A stretch of 18,859 nucleotides of DNA from Bacteroidales bacterium (GTDB taxonomy: Bacteria; Bacteroidota; Bacteroidia; Bacteroidales; Muribaculaceae). Location: NCBI GenBank assembly GCA_900769345.1, contig CAAGGJ010000161.1:1-18859 (forward strand), written 5' to 3'. Both the position numbers and the translations under genes were made by a program. Under the pieces are notes generated by a model that made no database searches, was not told the DNA's origin, and saw only the letters and a program-made list of their open reading frames with translations. Of the stretch, positions 1 to 8,739 are shown one piece after another; the first letter of the stretch is position 1; each line of letters opens with the position of its first letter.

Positions 1-10
1 CTTTGCTCAT
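1..10 (-). CDS. Possible start of next minus-strand gene (partial)
   Basis: Reading the minus strand, an ATG lies at 10-8 and continues as Met-Ser-Lys off the left edge. It sits 38 nt past the hairpin at 49-80, so it could be the first codon of the next gene in the same direction, either a PUL member or a new unit. Only three codons are visible, there is no clear promoter, and the ATG could be chance. Confidence 0.25.
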
Positions 11-48
11 GGTTATAATTTTATTTTAGCAATACAAAAATAACCAAA

Positions 49-80
49 AGGGTTGATACCTCGTGAGAAGTGTCAACCCT
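49..80 (-). terminator. Terminator-like hairpin after the PUL operon
   Basis: The arms 49-59 and 70-80 pair around a 10-nt loop: an 8-bp core (AGGGTTGA with TCAACCCT), then one mismatch and two more pairs in the minus-strand RNA. On the minus strand the stem is followed by a T-rich stretch, starting TTTGGTTATTTTTG. It lies 41 nt beyond the stop codon of the discoidin-domain lipoprotein, where the end of the five-gene operon is expected. In plus-strand RNA the mismatch becomes a G-U pair, so it could work in both directions. The T-run is interrupted, so efficiency is uncertain. Confidence 0.45.
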
Positions 81-121
81 AATTTATTTCGTTTGAAAAA
101 CTTTTACCGGACAGCAATATA

Positions 122-1129
122 TCAATTATATAGATTCACATCTGAAACAGCAGGCCAGTCGTACGACGGGCCATACGATGTCCAGAAGCATGAGTAGAGG
201 CGCAGCATCACATAGTGGCAAGTGATGGCAGAATAGAGCTCAAAAGGCACAACATCGGATTTTTTGCTTGGCACTATCGACGTGGTGACTTTGCCGCCGG
301 TTTGGCTTGTCCATGTTTCGCCGTCGTCGCTTGTGAGGATTTCCACTACATTAGGGCAATAGCCCGAATAGCTTGCGTAGAAGTAACCAAGAGCTTTAAC
401 CGGAGTGGCTTCTTCGAAGCTGAAGATGATGTCGTAGCCACCCGGATTCCAATACCAAAATTCGGTGCTTGAATTGCCGTCGGCCAAGTCGGTGGCATCA
501 TAGCCATCTACTGTGGCTTGGAATTGGCTGTGAGGAATCAAGTTAAGCGAAGCCAATTCGCTCACCGATTGTCCCTTGAAGTTGGTGACTTTCTTATTTA
601 CAACCACGTAGTAGGCGTTGTTGTTAGCTCCGGTGGCGATGTTGGCTGAGTTGCTCGTGAGCGTTATGGCTGCCACGCCGGTGGTGGTGAGGTTTCGCAC
701 TGCTTCGCTTTCCACCACTTGAGCGGTGATGGGCTGCTCCGACACCATAGAACCTGCCTTGATGGTAACGCTGGTGTTGCCAAACTGCAGAGAGCCTTCG
801 GGCAATGCTTCGGCATTGCTAAGGTAAGCCTCGGCTATTTGAGGATTTTCAGCCACACTTACGGTGACGTCGGTAGTCACCGGCTTGGTGAGGCGCACAT
901 AGAATGATATTTCGTCTTGCGGAATCAAGAGCGACACGGGAGTCTGCACCACTTCGAGCGCAGTCTGATTGCCCGGGAGCGCAGTCTCGTTAATATATAG
1001 CTTGGCGTCGTAGTTTTCCGGGCTCTCCGGATAGAGAGTGGACCCCACTTCGGGCTCGTCCTGGCAAGAAGCCAGCGGAAGCAGTAATGCCGCCATCAAT
1101 GGTAACGATTTTATTATTATTGATTTCAT
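122..1129 (-). CDS. Surface glycan-binding lipoprotein, DUF1735 plus discoidin (F5/8 type C) domain
   Basis: A 335-residue lipoprotein, probably on the outer face of the outer membrane. The signal peptide ends in a lipobox LASC with Cys22 as the lipidation site. The following Gln-Asp-Glu is acidic, as in Bacteroidetes surface lipoproteins. Residues about 40-175 look like the DUF1735 (BT_3987 N-terminal-like) beta-sandwich. Residues about 195-333 look like a discoidin or F5/8 type C carbohydrate-binding fold (DGNSSTEFWYWNPG, then a YDIIFSFEE strand). No catalytic motif is seen, so a glycan-binding role is inferred. It is the last gene of the SusC/SusD operon, 31 nt after the LamG protein, whose front half has the same architecture. 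It probably helps SusD and the GH18 enzyme hold glycoprotein glycans. The domain family calls are fairly secure; the ligand is not known. Confidence 0.8.
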   Translation of the reverse strand: MKSIIIKSLPLMAALLLPLASCQDEPEVGSTLYPESPENYDAKLYINETALPGNQTALEVVQTPVSLLIPQDEISFYVRLTKPVTTDVTVSVAENPQIAEAYLSNAEALPEGSLQFGNTSVTIKAGSMVSEQPITAQVVESEAVRNLTTTGVAAITLTSNSANIATGANNNAYYVVVNKKVTNFKGQSVSELASLNLIPHSQFQATVDGYDATDLADGNSSTEFWYWNPGGYDIIFSFEEATPVKALGYFYASYSGYCPNVVEILTSDDGETWTSQTGGKVTTSIVPSKKSDVVPFELYSAITCHYVMLRLYSCFWTSYGPSYDWPAVSDVNLYN

Positions 1130-1160
1130 CTTTATTTACTTGATTATTTGCTTGATTAGT

Positions 1161-2321
1161 TTACTTTTTGCCGTCGATGCGCACATCTTGAATCCAAGTG
1201 GGCGAGCCATTGCCGTCTATTTCGATGTCGCCAAAGCATCCTGAAGCATCGTGAAGGGTGTTGCCCGAGCCTTCGTTCATCTTGTAGTAGAAGATAAATC
1301 CCGGGGTGGTGGGGTCGCAAACGTACATATTGTTTAAAATCTCGTTTTGAGTGCGAGCCTTGTTCCAGAATCGGAATTCGCTGTAGCGCGAGTCGCCCTT
1401 ATTGTAGGAACTCTTGTCGTTGATGAAGAATTCGTTGACCGACATTGAGTTGCCTGGCAGGTCCATCGAGTTATCGAGGACGCCGTTGACGTAGAGATAG
1501 AGTTTTGAGCCGGTGCAGACGTAGGCGATGTGATACCAAGTGTCGGTGTTGAACAGCATTTGGCTGTTCATCTGAGTGCCTTGAGTCTTGATTTGCAAGC
1601 GATTGCCTTCGATAGGTGCGTCGCCGAAGCGAATGTAGATTTCGCCGGGATAAGCGCCAAATATGTTTTGGTTGTTATATTTACCCACTGCTGTGCCGAG
1701 GATTTCTTTGTTGACATTGAATTCCACGGTCCATTCGTTGATTTCGAACTCTCGTTCGGGGAAATTCTGCTTGATGTAGTTATCGTTGTTGAGCACAACC
1801 ACGGGCTGTATCACCACTTGGTCGAGAATAAACACCATCACGCTGCCCGACGATAGGATATTGGCTTTGCCGTCGATGCTCTCGAGGCGAAATGCCAGGG
1901 CATATTTCTTGCCCGAGTTTTTCATTTCGGCGGTGAGCGGATTGATGGTTACTGCAATGCTCGACGACACCGAAGAACCGGCTTCGATGGTGGTTTCGGT
2001 GCTCGACATGCTGAATGTGCTTTCGGGCAAGGCGGTGTAGGATGTCTCGTTCTTGACATTGTACTTTTCGAGCGCTGCAGCGTCGTATACGATGCGATAG
2101 CTGCTCGATTCCATAGCCTTATCGGAGAGGCGTACGTTGATGCCGGTCACTATAGGATCGTTGCCGATAGTTAACTTCTGCGATGAGTTGGCATCGGTGT
2201 TGGTCTGCAGGATGTAGGCTTGATTGGTGAGCGTGTCGTATTTGGCATCTTCGCAGCTGCTCAATGCCATAGCGCCAAAAAGCATACTTCCGAAAAGATA
2301 TATTTTTGTTAGTTTTCTCAT
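1161..2321 (-). CDS. Surface glycan-binding lipoprotein, DUF1735 plus LamG domain
   Basis: A 386-residue lipoprotein with lipobox LSSC (Cys23), followed directly by Glu-Asp, which fits export to the cell surface. Residues about 30-165 match the DUF1735 (BT_3987 N-terminal-like) domain. Residues about 180-380 match a LamG/concanavalin A-like jelly roll of the Laminin_G_3 kind: EWTVEFNV opening strand, TWYHIAYVCTGSKLYLYVNG core, FRFWNKARTQNEI, and FYYKMNEGSGNTLHDASG near the end. No glycosidase residues are apparent. In related PULs, proteins of this type bind the target glycan beside SusD, so binding is inferred here. It is fourth in the operon, 17 nt after the GH18 gene. Its C-terminal module differs from that of the next gene, suggesting that the two proteins recognise different parts of one substrate. 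Confidence 0.82.
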   Translation of the reverse strand: MRKLTKIYLFGSMLFGAMALSSCEDAKYDTLTNQAYILQTNTDANSSQKLTIGNDPIVTGINVRLSDKAMESSSYRIVYDAAALEKYNVKNETSYTALPESTFSMSSTETTIEAGSSVSSSIAVTINPLTAEMKNSGKKYALAFRLESIDGKANILSSGSVMVFILDQVVIQPVVVLNNDNYIKQNFPEREFEINEWTVEFNVNKEILGTAVGKYNNQNIFGAYPGEIYIRFGDAPIEGNRLQIKTQGTQMNSQMLFNTDTWYHIAYVCTGSKLYLYVNGVLDNSMDLPGNSMSVNEFFINDKSSYNKGDSRYSEFRFWNKARTQNEILNNMYVCDPTTPGFIFYYKMNEGSGNTLHDASGCFGDIEIDGNGSPTWIQDVRIDGKK

Positions 2322-2338
2322 TTTTCTATGAATTGAAG

Positions 2339-3394
2339 TTATTTAACTGACGGATTCATGATCTGAATGCATTTGCGCAGAGCGGGATAAGAAGGCTGCT
2401 TGCCGGCATTGTACTCATATTCCATGTGGTAGGAGCCAACGCCGCCTTTGCGCACTTTCTTGCCATTGATGATGGGTGTCCAGCGAGCCATGCCTTCGAG
2501 GCTCATCATAGAGTTGCCGTAGCGGTCGCGGTAAACCACACCTCCGGCTGCTGCATAATTCTCGAAATTCTCGGTGACGATGTATTTCTTTGCCACATCT
2601 TCAGGCGAGAGCACGCCATCGAAATTGCTGATGGTGCTTGCCAAGCGGTTGTCGAGATTGGCATCGCCCGAGCAGCTGTAGGCTTGCACTATGAAGTAAT
2701 CGAAGTGCTTGCCGAGTTCGCTTGCTATAGTTTGTGGTTCGCCGTCGATAACGAGCATCTTGCCGGAGCCCGACGACGGGCCAAGGCGCTTGGCGAGGGT
2801 CTCTACAAACTTCTTTTCGGTGGTAGGATTGCCCGAAATGTTGCCGCGGTGGCCATAATTGGGCTCATAGTCGTAGTCGAAGCCGTCGTAGCCATATGCG
2901 TCGATCGAATCGCAGATGGCGTTGGCATATTTCTCGATTGCTGTGAGTGTGCTTGCCTCATCGCCGGCTGTATAACCCCAAAATTGCTCGGGAGAGATGC
3001 CCGACGGAGTTAATTGGTCGCCCACATTCTGCACTATGAAGCACACGAGAGCTCGAGTGCCCTTTTTGGTCTGAACAAACTCGAGGTCGGCTTTCTTTTC
3101 GGCCGAGAGATTCTTCCAGTTGCCCCAAATCGACACAAAATCCACGCTATCAGGCAGGGCACGGAGCGAATTTTCGAGCGAAGCGCCTGCTCCAACCCAG
3201 TTGCCAAACCAGCCGAAAGCCACTTCGTGATCGGTGAGCTTGTATTCGCGAAGAGCGGCATAGTATTCTTCCGAGCGGGCGGGGTCGGTGAGGTTGGCGG
3301 GGTTTTTGATTTCTACATCGGTGCTGCATGCCGATATCAGCATCGTTGCCCCTGCTGTTGCCAACAAAGATTTGATTATATTTTTCATTTTCAA
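2339..3394 (-). CDS. GH18 lipoprotein, endo-beta-N-acetylglucosaminidase type
   Basis: A 351-residue glycoside hydrolase family 18 lipoprotein. The signal peptide ends at lipobox LISAC with Cys23. The GH18 signature DxxDxDxE is intact as DGFDYDYE at residues 170-177: Glu177 is the expected acid/base and Asp175 the residue that positions the substrate acetamido group. Length and single-domain form fit bacterial endo-beta-N-acetylglucosaminidases (EndoF/EndoH-like), which cut the chitobiose core of N-glycans. It is third in the PUL operon, 33 nt after susD and 17 nt before the LamG protein. Similar SusC-SusD-GH18-binding protein orders are known in Bacteroides N-glycan loci, so cell-surface release of N-glycans is the likely job. 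The sequence cannot tell high-mannose from complex specificity. A non-catalytic GH18-like binding role is unlikely because the acidic residues are present. Confidence 0.85.
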   Translation of the reverse strand: MKMKNIIKSLLATAGATMLISACSTDVEIKNPANLTDPARSEEYYAALREYKLTDHEVAFGWFGNWVGAGASLENSLRALPDSVDFVSIWGNWKNLSAEKKADLEFVQTKKGTRALVCFIVQNVGDQLTPSGISPEQFWGYTAGDEASTLTAIEKYANAICDSIDAYGYDGFDYDYEPNYGHRGNISGNPTTEKKFVETLAKRLGPSSGSGKMLVIDGEPQTIASELGKHFDYFIVQAYSCSGDANLDNRLASTISNFDGVLSPEDVAKKYIVTENFENYAAAGGVVYRDRYGNSMMSLEGMARWTPIINGKKVRKGGVGSYHMEYEYNAGKQPSYPALRKCIQIMNPSVK

Positions 3395-3427
3395 TATATA
3401 TCCTTAGTTATAGTTAGATTATCTGAT

Positions 3428-4981
3428 TCACTTCCTTTGCCACCAGAGAGGTGTAGCATAGTTGTCCTCGCCGCCGAGCAGTGCCACTGCCTTGGCATAG
3501 TTGACGGGGTTGTTCACCGGTTCGGTGTAGTCGAACGGAATGCGGTTGGGCACCTCGATGCTATAAGAAGTGCTTTGAGCCACCGGGAACACTTTAGGAT
3601 AGCCGGTGCGGCGAATTTCGCACCATGCTTCTTGTCCATCGGGGAAGAGAGCAATCCACTTTTGCACTATGAGGCGTTCGAGTTTCTCTTCATCGCTTGC
3701 CGATTCGTCCCAGCGAATGGTAACCGACGACATCTTGCCGTGCGAGCTGCCGTAACCATTGTCGGCATCGCTATAGTCGGCAGGGGTAGCGGTGCGATTT
3801 TTGATATAGTCGGCAGCACCACTTGCGCCCCATTGTTCGAACGAGAGGGTGATGGCTTCGTTGTAGAGTGATTCTACCGAGCCACCCATGCCTGCCCATC
3901 CGGCGAGCGCACCTTCGGCGCGGCAGAAAGTCATTTCGGCAGCAGTCATCCAGATGCCCGGAGTGTTGTTTTCTACATTGGCAGCCGAGTAGATGGCATC
4001 TGCCACGGTCTTGTTGCCCACATTGGCGCCGGCGCGGCAGCCTATAATGGTGCGGTCGCCTGCTGTGGCTGTAGCCTTGAAGTACTTGGTGATGCGGTTA
4101 TCGCCGTAGCCGTTCATATAGCTGTCGATGTCGGCACATGCGCGGCTGTCGCCCCATTCCACCGAGGTCTTCCATTGCCCGTTGGGCGTGTAAGTGATGG
4201 CGCAGTTGTCGGCGTTGCTTGTGATTACGCCTGCTGCCACTGCTTCTTCGCCCACTTGCTTGGCAAGGTCGGGCGCCACGAAGCGCATACGCACTGCCAT
4301 GCGCAATTTGAGCGAGTTGGCAAACTTAACCCACTGCACAAAGTTGCCGCCGTACACCTTATCGCTGTCCTTAAATTGCACGAGGGTGCCGTTGTTGGCT
4401 GAAATCATTGCTTCGATTATTTCCACTGCCTTGTTGAGGTCGTCGATGAGTGTGGTGTAGATCTTTTCTTGCGATGAATAGGCATTTGCATCTTCTTCGG
4501 CGCCGATAGGCATCGGGCCATACATGTCGGTGAGTCGCAAGAACGACTGGGCGCGAAGTATGAGTGCCCAAGCGTAGCTGAGGCTTTCGGTGCCCGTGAG
4601 ACGTCGAATCTCATTGAATGCCGAAACGGTCTTTGGCATGCTGTCGGCAAATGGGTAGCGCACCCATCCCACAGGAGCATTCATCTTGGCAAAGTTGTTG
4701 CCCGAGAATCCGTTGTTGGCATAAGTCATATAGCGACCGAGATAGTTGCCTATCAGGTCTTGGTTCATCTGATAGGAGTTTTCTTGCTCTGGGAAGGCTT
4801 CGTTTTGCATTTGCACCAAAAACGAGCCTGTGTTGTAGTTGTCGCGTGAGAGTTCCTCACCCGAGAGGTCTTCGCCCGGACGATTGGCTTCCTCGAATCC
4901 TGCAGTGCAAGCCGTCATTGCCAATGATGCTGCGGCTATGGCTGTGTAGGCGAAATATTTTATTATATGATTCTTTTTCAT
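3428..4981 (-). CDS. susD-like: SusD/RagB-family outer-membrane glycan-binding lipoprotein
   Basis: A 517-residue SusD-family lipoprotein, the lid and substrate-binding partner of the SusC-like channel. The signal peptide ends in LAMTAC with Cys25 as lipidation site, and Glu-Glu follows five residues later. The N-terminal third contains helix-rich TPR-like sequence typical of SusD, for example SYAWALILRAQSFLRLTDMYG, where a residue before that segment sits in TGTESL and the segment leads to PMPIG. The C-terminus ends in the usual AVALLGGEDNYATPLWWQRK region. Style and length suggest the SusD-like_2 subgroup rather than the archetypal starch SusD. It follows the SusC gene by 22 nt and the two are surely co-transcribed. 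The bound glycan cannot be read from the sequence; the neighbouring GH18 enzyme suggests N-glycan oligosaccharide. Confidence 0.9.
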   Translation of the reverse strand: MKKNHIIKYFAYTAIAAASLAMTACTAGFEEANRPGEDLSGEELSRDNYNTGSFLVQMQNEAFPEQENSYQMNQDLIGNYLGRYMTYANNGFSGNNFAKMNAPVGWVRYPFADSMPKTVSAFNEIRRLTGTESLSYAWALILRAQSFLRLTDMYGPMPIGAEEDANAYSSQEKIYTTLIDDLNKAVEIIEAMISANNGTLVQFKDSDKVYGGNFVQWVKFANSLKLRMAVRMRFVAPDLAKQVGEEAVAAGVITSNADNCAITYTPNGQWKTSVEWGDSRACADIDSYMNGYGDNRITKYFKATATAGDRTIIGCRAGANVGNKTVADAIYSAANVENNTPGIWMTAAEMTFCRAEGALAGWAGMGGSVESLYNEAITLSFEQWGASGAADYIKNRTATPADYSDADNGYGSSHGKMSSVTIRWDESASDEEKLERLIVQKWIALFPDGQEAWCEIRRTGYPKVFPVAQSTSYSIEVPNRIPFDYTEPVNNPVNYAKAVALLGGEDNYATPLWWQRK

Positions 4982-5003
4982 GTCTGTTTTCTTTTGGGGC
5001 TTG

Positions 5004-8000
5004 TTAGAATTGGAGTTTTACGTTGAAACCAATAGAGCGGAGGCTTGGCTGCATAAAGTAGTCGAAACCTTGATAGAACGTACCTGTAGAACCGGTCGAT
5101 TCGGGGTCGAACGGTGCTTTGCAGTAGATCATAAAGAGGTTGTTGGCTGTAACTCCAAGAGTTAGATTCTTGCCACCGAGCATACGGCGTGGCAATGTGT
5201 AGCTGATGTGTGCTTCTTGCAGACGCACATTGGTGCCGCTATAGATATATTCCGACCAGATGGGGTTGTCGCCACCTACTACGCTATAGTATTGCTCTGC
5301 CGAAATCTTGCCGGTGTTGACCGGAATACCACCGGCTATGCGTGCATCGGCTGAGGCTTGCGACACACCATAGTAGTCGAGGATGGCTTGAGTTTGGCTC
5401 ATTACTATACCACCCACGCGTGCTGTGAGCAAGAAACCGAGGTTGATGCCCTTCCACGAGAAGTCGTTAGAGAATCCGAAGTTGCCCTTGGGGAGCACAC
5501 TGCCGCGATATGTGGGATTGGTGAGGGTGGTGCGTATCACATTGCCGCTTGCATCGAGCGCGATGTTGCCTTCGCGGTCGCGAGCAAAGTCGGTGTAGAC
5601 ATATACATCGCCCATAGTGCCACCTTTCTTAAGTATCACGTTTGCGCCGTTAAGGCCGCCCACATTTATTACTTCGTCGTCGTCGTCGTCGAGGAGCTCG
5701 ATTATCTTGTTGCGGTTCATGCTATAAGTGAAGCTGCTGCTCCAAGAGAAGTCGCCCCAGGTCTTGTTGTATCCGATAGAGAGTTCGAGACCGCGGTTGC
5801 GCACATTACCTGTCTGCACATATTCGTGGCTGTAACCTTCCGACACGGTAATAGGGCGAAGGAATGTCTGCTTGCGAGTGTTCGACTGGTAGAAGGTTAA
5901 ATCGAGGGTAAGAGCGCTATTGAAGAAGCGAGCAGTAAGACCGGCTTCCCATGAGTCGGTGCGCTCGGGATAGAATGTTTCGGGGAACTTATAGGTGACG
6001 GTTTCGTAGCTCTGCGAAGCGGGGTTGTAGCCATAGCGCCAAGCCGAAGTGATGTTGGGGCTGATGGCCGAACCCACCGATGCCCACGAACCGCGCACCT
6101 TGAGGTAACTGATTTGCTTAGGCAATTTCAGCATCTGCGAGATGATGCCCGACACACCCACCGATGGGTAGAAGAACGATTCGTTGCTTGTGCCGTCGAG
6201 GGCCGAATCCCAGTCGTTACGTCCGGTGAGAGTGAGGTACACCATGCTGCGCCAACCGAGTTCCACGTTGGCAAGCAATGAGTTGATGTAGTGCTTCTTG
6301 AGCGAGTAGATGGGGCGGTTGTCGTTGGTAGCCGAGGCATAGTCGATGGCATTAGGTGTGAAAATGTTCGACGGAGCCTTCAGACCGCCTTGGAAACCGG
6401 CTTCATCGTATTGAGTGCGCGAGAACGAACCGCCCACGTTGGCACCAATCGAGAAGTTTTCGAATGTCTTGTTGGCATTGAGCATCAAGTCGCCATAGAG
6501 GCTCTGATCGGCGTAGTTGGAGTAGCGATAGAAGCCATAATCGGAGTGTGCGAAGAGGTTGATGGTCGAAGCATAGCGCTTGTCCTCTGCCTTGTTGTTG
6601 GTGCGGTCGAAGCGAATACGGCCTGCTACATCGAGCCAGTCGAGGATGTTGTATTTCAAGCTTGCATTAGCCATATAGCGATGCTTGTTGTTGGTGCGAT
6701 TCATGCGATTTGCCACCCAATACGGGTTTTGCATCTGCAATGCGTCGCCGAAGTTCCAGTTCTGAACGTAGATGCCGCGAGCTTGGTCATACACTTCAAA
6801 TGTGCGTATGGCATCGAAGCTTTCGCCGCGAGGAAAGAGATACAACGGCACGAGGGGGTTGAAATATTGTCCCTGCGACATAAGGTTGCAATCGTTCTGG
6901 TTCACATAGTTCACGCTCACATCGAGGGTCAACTTATCGTTGAGGAATGTGGTGGTGTTGCGGAATGTGAAGTTGTAGCGATTATATTCGTTGTTAGGAA
7001 TAATACCGGCGGCATTGGTGGTACCTATCGACACATACGATTGGTTCTTGTTATTGCCAATGGTGAGCGACACGTTGTTTTGCACATTCGAACCGGTGTT
7101 GAAGAAGTCTTTTGGCTCAAAACCGGTGTATTCCGAAGTTCCCTGTTCGCCCCAAGAGCGTATTTCGCCGGGACGGTTGGGATAGATGTTCTGAAATTCC
7201 GGCATCTTGAATGGCGAAGAGAACTGTGTGCTGTTAGAAATCGATACACTCACCTTGCCTTCAGCGCCTTTCTTGGTGGTAATCATTATCACACCTTGTG
7301 CAGCCGACGAGCCATAGAGCGCGGCAGCCGAAGGTCCGCTAAGCACGCTTATCGACTCTATATCTTCGGGGTTGAGGTCGGCGATACCTTCACCACCCGG
7401 CTGTTCTGAATAGATGCCCTCCGACGAACCGTTGTTTCTATTGTTGATGGGCACACCGTCTACTACATAGAGAGCCTGGTTGCTTTGGTTGATCGATTTC
7501 GGACCACGCATCACCACGCGAGTGGCACCACCCATACCGGCCGACGAGGCATTGATGTTGACACCTGCCACCTTGCCCGCAAGTGAGTTCATAAAGTTGG
7601 TGCTCTTTACTGTGGTGAGCTGTTCGCCTCCTACCTTTTGCACATTATAGCTAAGCGCCTTTTCAGAGCGTTTGATACCCAAGGCTGTCACCACCACCTC
7701 TTCGAGTTGGAATTTCGACTCTTTAAGAACGATGGTAAGCGGATTGCCATCAAATACTACCGAAGCATCGTCGTAGCCGAGATATTTCACCACCACCACG
7801 CTTCCTGCAGGAGCCTTAAGCACAAAATCACCATCGAGACCGGTGGCTGTGGCTTTGTTGGTTCCTTCGATTGTTACTGTCGCACCGATTATTGGCTCGC
7901 CATTCGGGTCGAGCACAAGTCCGGTAACTGTGCCATCGCTCTGTTGCTGTGTTACGGCTGACGTCGAAGTCGACGCTACACCGCCTGCCATTGCAGACAT

Positions 8001-8066
8001 CGTAACCCCGCAGGATAAAGCAATAGTTAGGCACAATTTGAACAAATTAGCTTGTAAATCGTACAT
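5004..8066 (-). CDS. susC-like: SusC/RagA-family TonB-dependent outer-membrane transporter
   Basis: A 1020-residue TonB-dependent transporter that imports oligosaccharides across the outer membrane with its SusD partner. A signal peptide (hydrophobic about residues 9-27, ending SAMA) is followed by a carboxypeptidase-regulatory-like domain (about 46-115: GLVLDPNGEPIIGATVTIEG). Next come the SusC signature LEEVVVTALG (121-130), the plug (about 130-270, with LYVVDGVPINNR), and a long beta-barrel ending in an aromatic residue (FNVKLQF), as required for barrel assembly. There is no STN domain between signal and regulatory domain, so the protein is not expected to signal through an anti-sigma/ECF pair. 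A run of five Asp and one Glu (793-798) lies in the barrel part. It is the first gene of the operon, downstream of a 673-nt divergent intergenic region. Confidence 0.95.
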   Translation of the reverse strand: MYDLQANLFKLCLTIALSCGVTMSAMAGGVASTSTSAVTQQQSDGTVTGLVLDPNGEPIIGATVTIEGTNKATATGLDGDFVLKAPAGSVVVVKYLGYDDASVVFDGNPLTIVLKESKFQLEEVVVTALGIKRSEKALSYNVQKVGGEQLTTVKSTNFMNSLAGKVAGVNINASSAGMGGATRVVMRGPKSINQSNQALYVVDGVPINNRNNGSSEGIYSEQPGGEGIADLNPEDIESISVLSGPSAAALYGSSAAQGVIMITTKKGAEGKVSVSISNSTQFSSPFKMPEFQNIYPNRPGEIRSWGEQGTSEYTGFEPKDFFNTGSNVQNNVSLTIGNNKNQSYVSIGTTNAAGIIPNNEYNRYNFTFRNTTTFLNDKLTLDVSVNYVNQNDCNLMSQGQYFNPLVPLYLFPRGESFDAIRTFEVYDQARGIYVQNWNFGDALQMQNPYWVANRMNRTNNKHRYMANASLKYNILDWLDVAGRIRFDRTNNKAEDKRYASTINLFAHSDYGFYRYSNYADQSLYGDLMLNANKTFENFSIGANVGGSFSRTQYDEAGFQGGLKAPSNIFTPNAIDYASATNDNRPIYSLKKHYINSLLANVELGWRSMVYLTLTGRNDWDSALDGTSNESFFYPSVGVSGIISQMLKLPKQISYLKVRGSWASVGSAISPNITSAWRYGYNPASQSYETVTYKFPETFYPERTDSWEAGLTARFFNSALTLDLTFYQSNTRKQTFLRPITVSEGYSHEYVQTGNVRNRGLELSIGYNKTWGDFSWSSSFTYSMNRNKIIELLDDDDDEVINVGGLNGANVILKKGGTMGDVYVYTDFARDREGNIALDASGNVIRTTLTNPTYRGSVLPKGNFGFSNDFSWKGINLGFLLTARVGGIVMSQTQAILDYYGVSQASADARIAGGIPVNTGKISAEQYYSVVGGDNPIWSEYIYSGTNVRLQEAHISYTLPRRMLGGKNLTLGVTANNLFMIYCKAPFDPESTGSTGTFYQGFDYFMQPSLRSIGFNVKLQF

Positions 8067-8136
8067 AAAAATTGTAAATTTTTAAAATTTGAGTTGCTAA
8101 AAGTCTTCTTGATTTTGTTGTTGTATTTTTTTTGTT

Positions 8137-8164
8137 CCAATCTATATTGACTGCAAAATTCAAC
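8137..8164 (-). promoter_or_regulatory. Possible PUL promoter
   Basis: On the minus strand a -7-like box TAGATTGG (8144-8137) differs by one base from the Bacteroidetes consensus TAnnTTTG. A GTTG (8164-8161) lies 16 nt before it as a possible -33 element; the spacing is short compared with the usual 19-21. It would start transcription around 8130, leaving a leader of roughly 65 nt before the SusC start codon. The match is imperfect, and PUL promoters often depend on a regulator, so this is tentative. Confidence 0.3.
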
Positions 8165-8677
8165 CTTTTCCCTCGATTTTCGTTTATTTTCGAAGGAAAA
8201 AAGCGACAAAGTTCATATATAACTATGGTACACCTATTTTGGGTTTACCTTGGTTATGAAAATAATCCATCTCGATGTAAAATATAGTCTGTTTGTGTTA
8301 TTGTCATAGTCATATGCTACAAATGGTTAGAACATATTATCTGCAACGCCGTAAAATTAGTCCAAATGTTTGGTACGCAATTTAGCTAATTGGCAGAATT
8401 GTTTGGCAATATTTCCTGACATAAAGCGAAACTTGCCACTATGTTAAGGGGCATTATCCGATACTGTATGACAGAGTGTCTTTTTTTGTATCGCTCATTT
8501 TATTGGAAATGAGAGGATTTAGAGGCTTTCGAAAAAGAGAATCTTCATACAGAACAAACGGCGTGAAAAAGGCTGAACTTATGGGTAGCCTGTCTGCAAA
8601 ATCCGCTATAAAACATCGGTTTTATTTTAGATACTACGGTTTTTTGAAATATGAACCATGTTGCCGTGGTGGTTTTA

Positions 8678-8709
8678 TTTGCTTTATTCAAGTTTTATTT
8701 ATAGATTTG
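8678..8709 (+). promoter_or_regulatory. Bacteroidetes-type promoter for the GT9 gene
   Basis: TTTG at 8678-8681, a 20-nt spacer, then TAGATTTG at 8702-8709. Both elements match the Bacteroidetes primary-sigma consensus (TTTG, about 19-21 nt, TAnnTTTG) without mismatch. Transcription would begin near 8716, giving a short leader of about 24 nt before the ATG at 8740. This is the best promoter match in the window. Confidence 0.65.
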
Positions 8710-8739
8710 CGAGGTACTATCTAAATATATAATATTGCA

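Larger units (their letters stand above)
8067..8739. other. Divergent intergenic region between PUL and glycosyltransferase
   Basis: 673 AT-rich nt separate the two divergent start codons. Besides the promoter candidates at each end, I see a weak hairpin at 8415-8449 (ACATA with TATGT, plus CCT with AGG). A short stem GACA-GAG-TGTC at 8470-8480 is followed by seven T's and enclosed by GATAC (8460-8464) and GTATC (8488-8492). No gene on either strand is convincing: the short open frames have biased, low-complexity translations. The region is long for a promoter spacer and may carry regulator sites for the PUL, but I cannot identify a specific operator. Confidence 0.5.

Noticed and set aside
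3014..3871. A 285-codon plus-strand open frame across the GH18 and SusD genes
   Set aside because: It spans two well-supported minus-strand genes and their spacer and shows no recognisable domain. It is an antisense shadow, as is the 372-codon frame at 6291-7409 opposite SusC.
8460..8492. Short stem with T-run as a terminator
   Set aside because: The core stem is only 4 bp and no plus-strand gene or good promoter lies upstream, so I left it as a remark in the intergenic entry.
8476..8724. An 82-codon plus-strand open frame in the divergent region
   Set aside because: It overlaps the strong GT9 promoter, has an odd composition, and shows no domain or upstream promoter.
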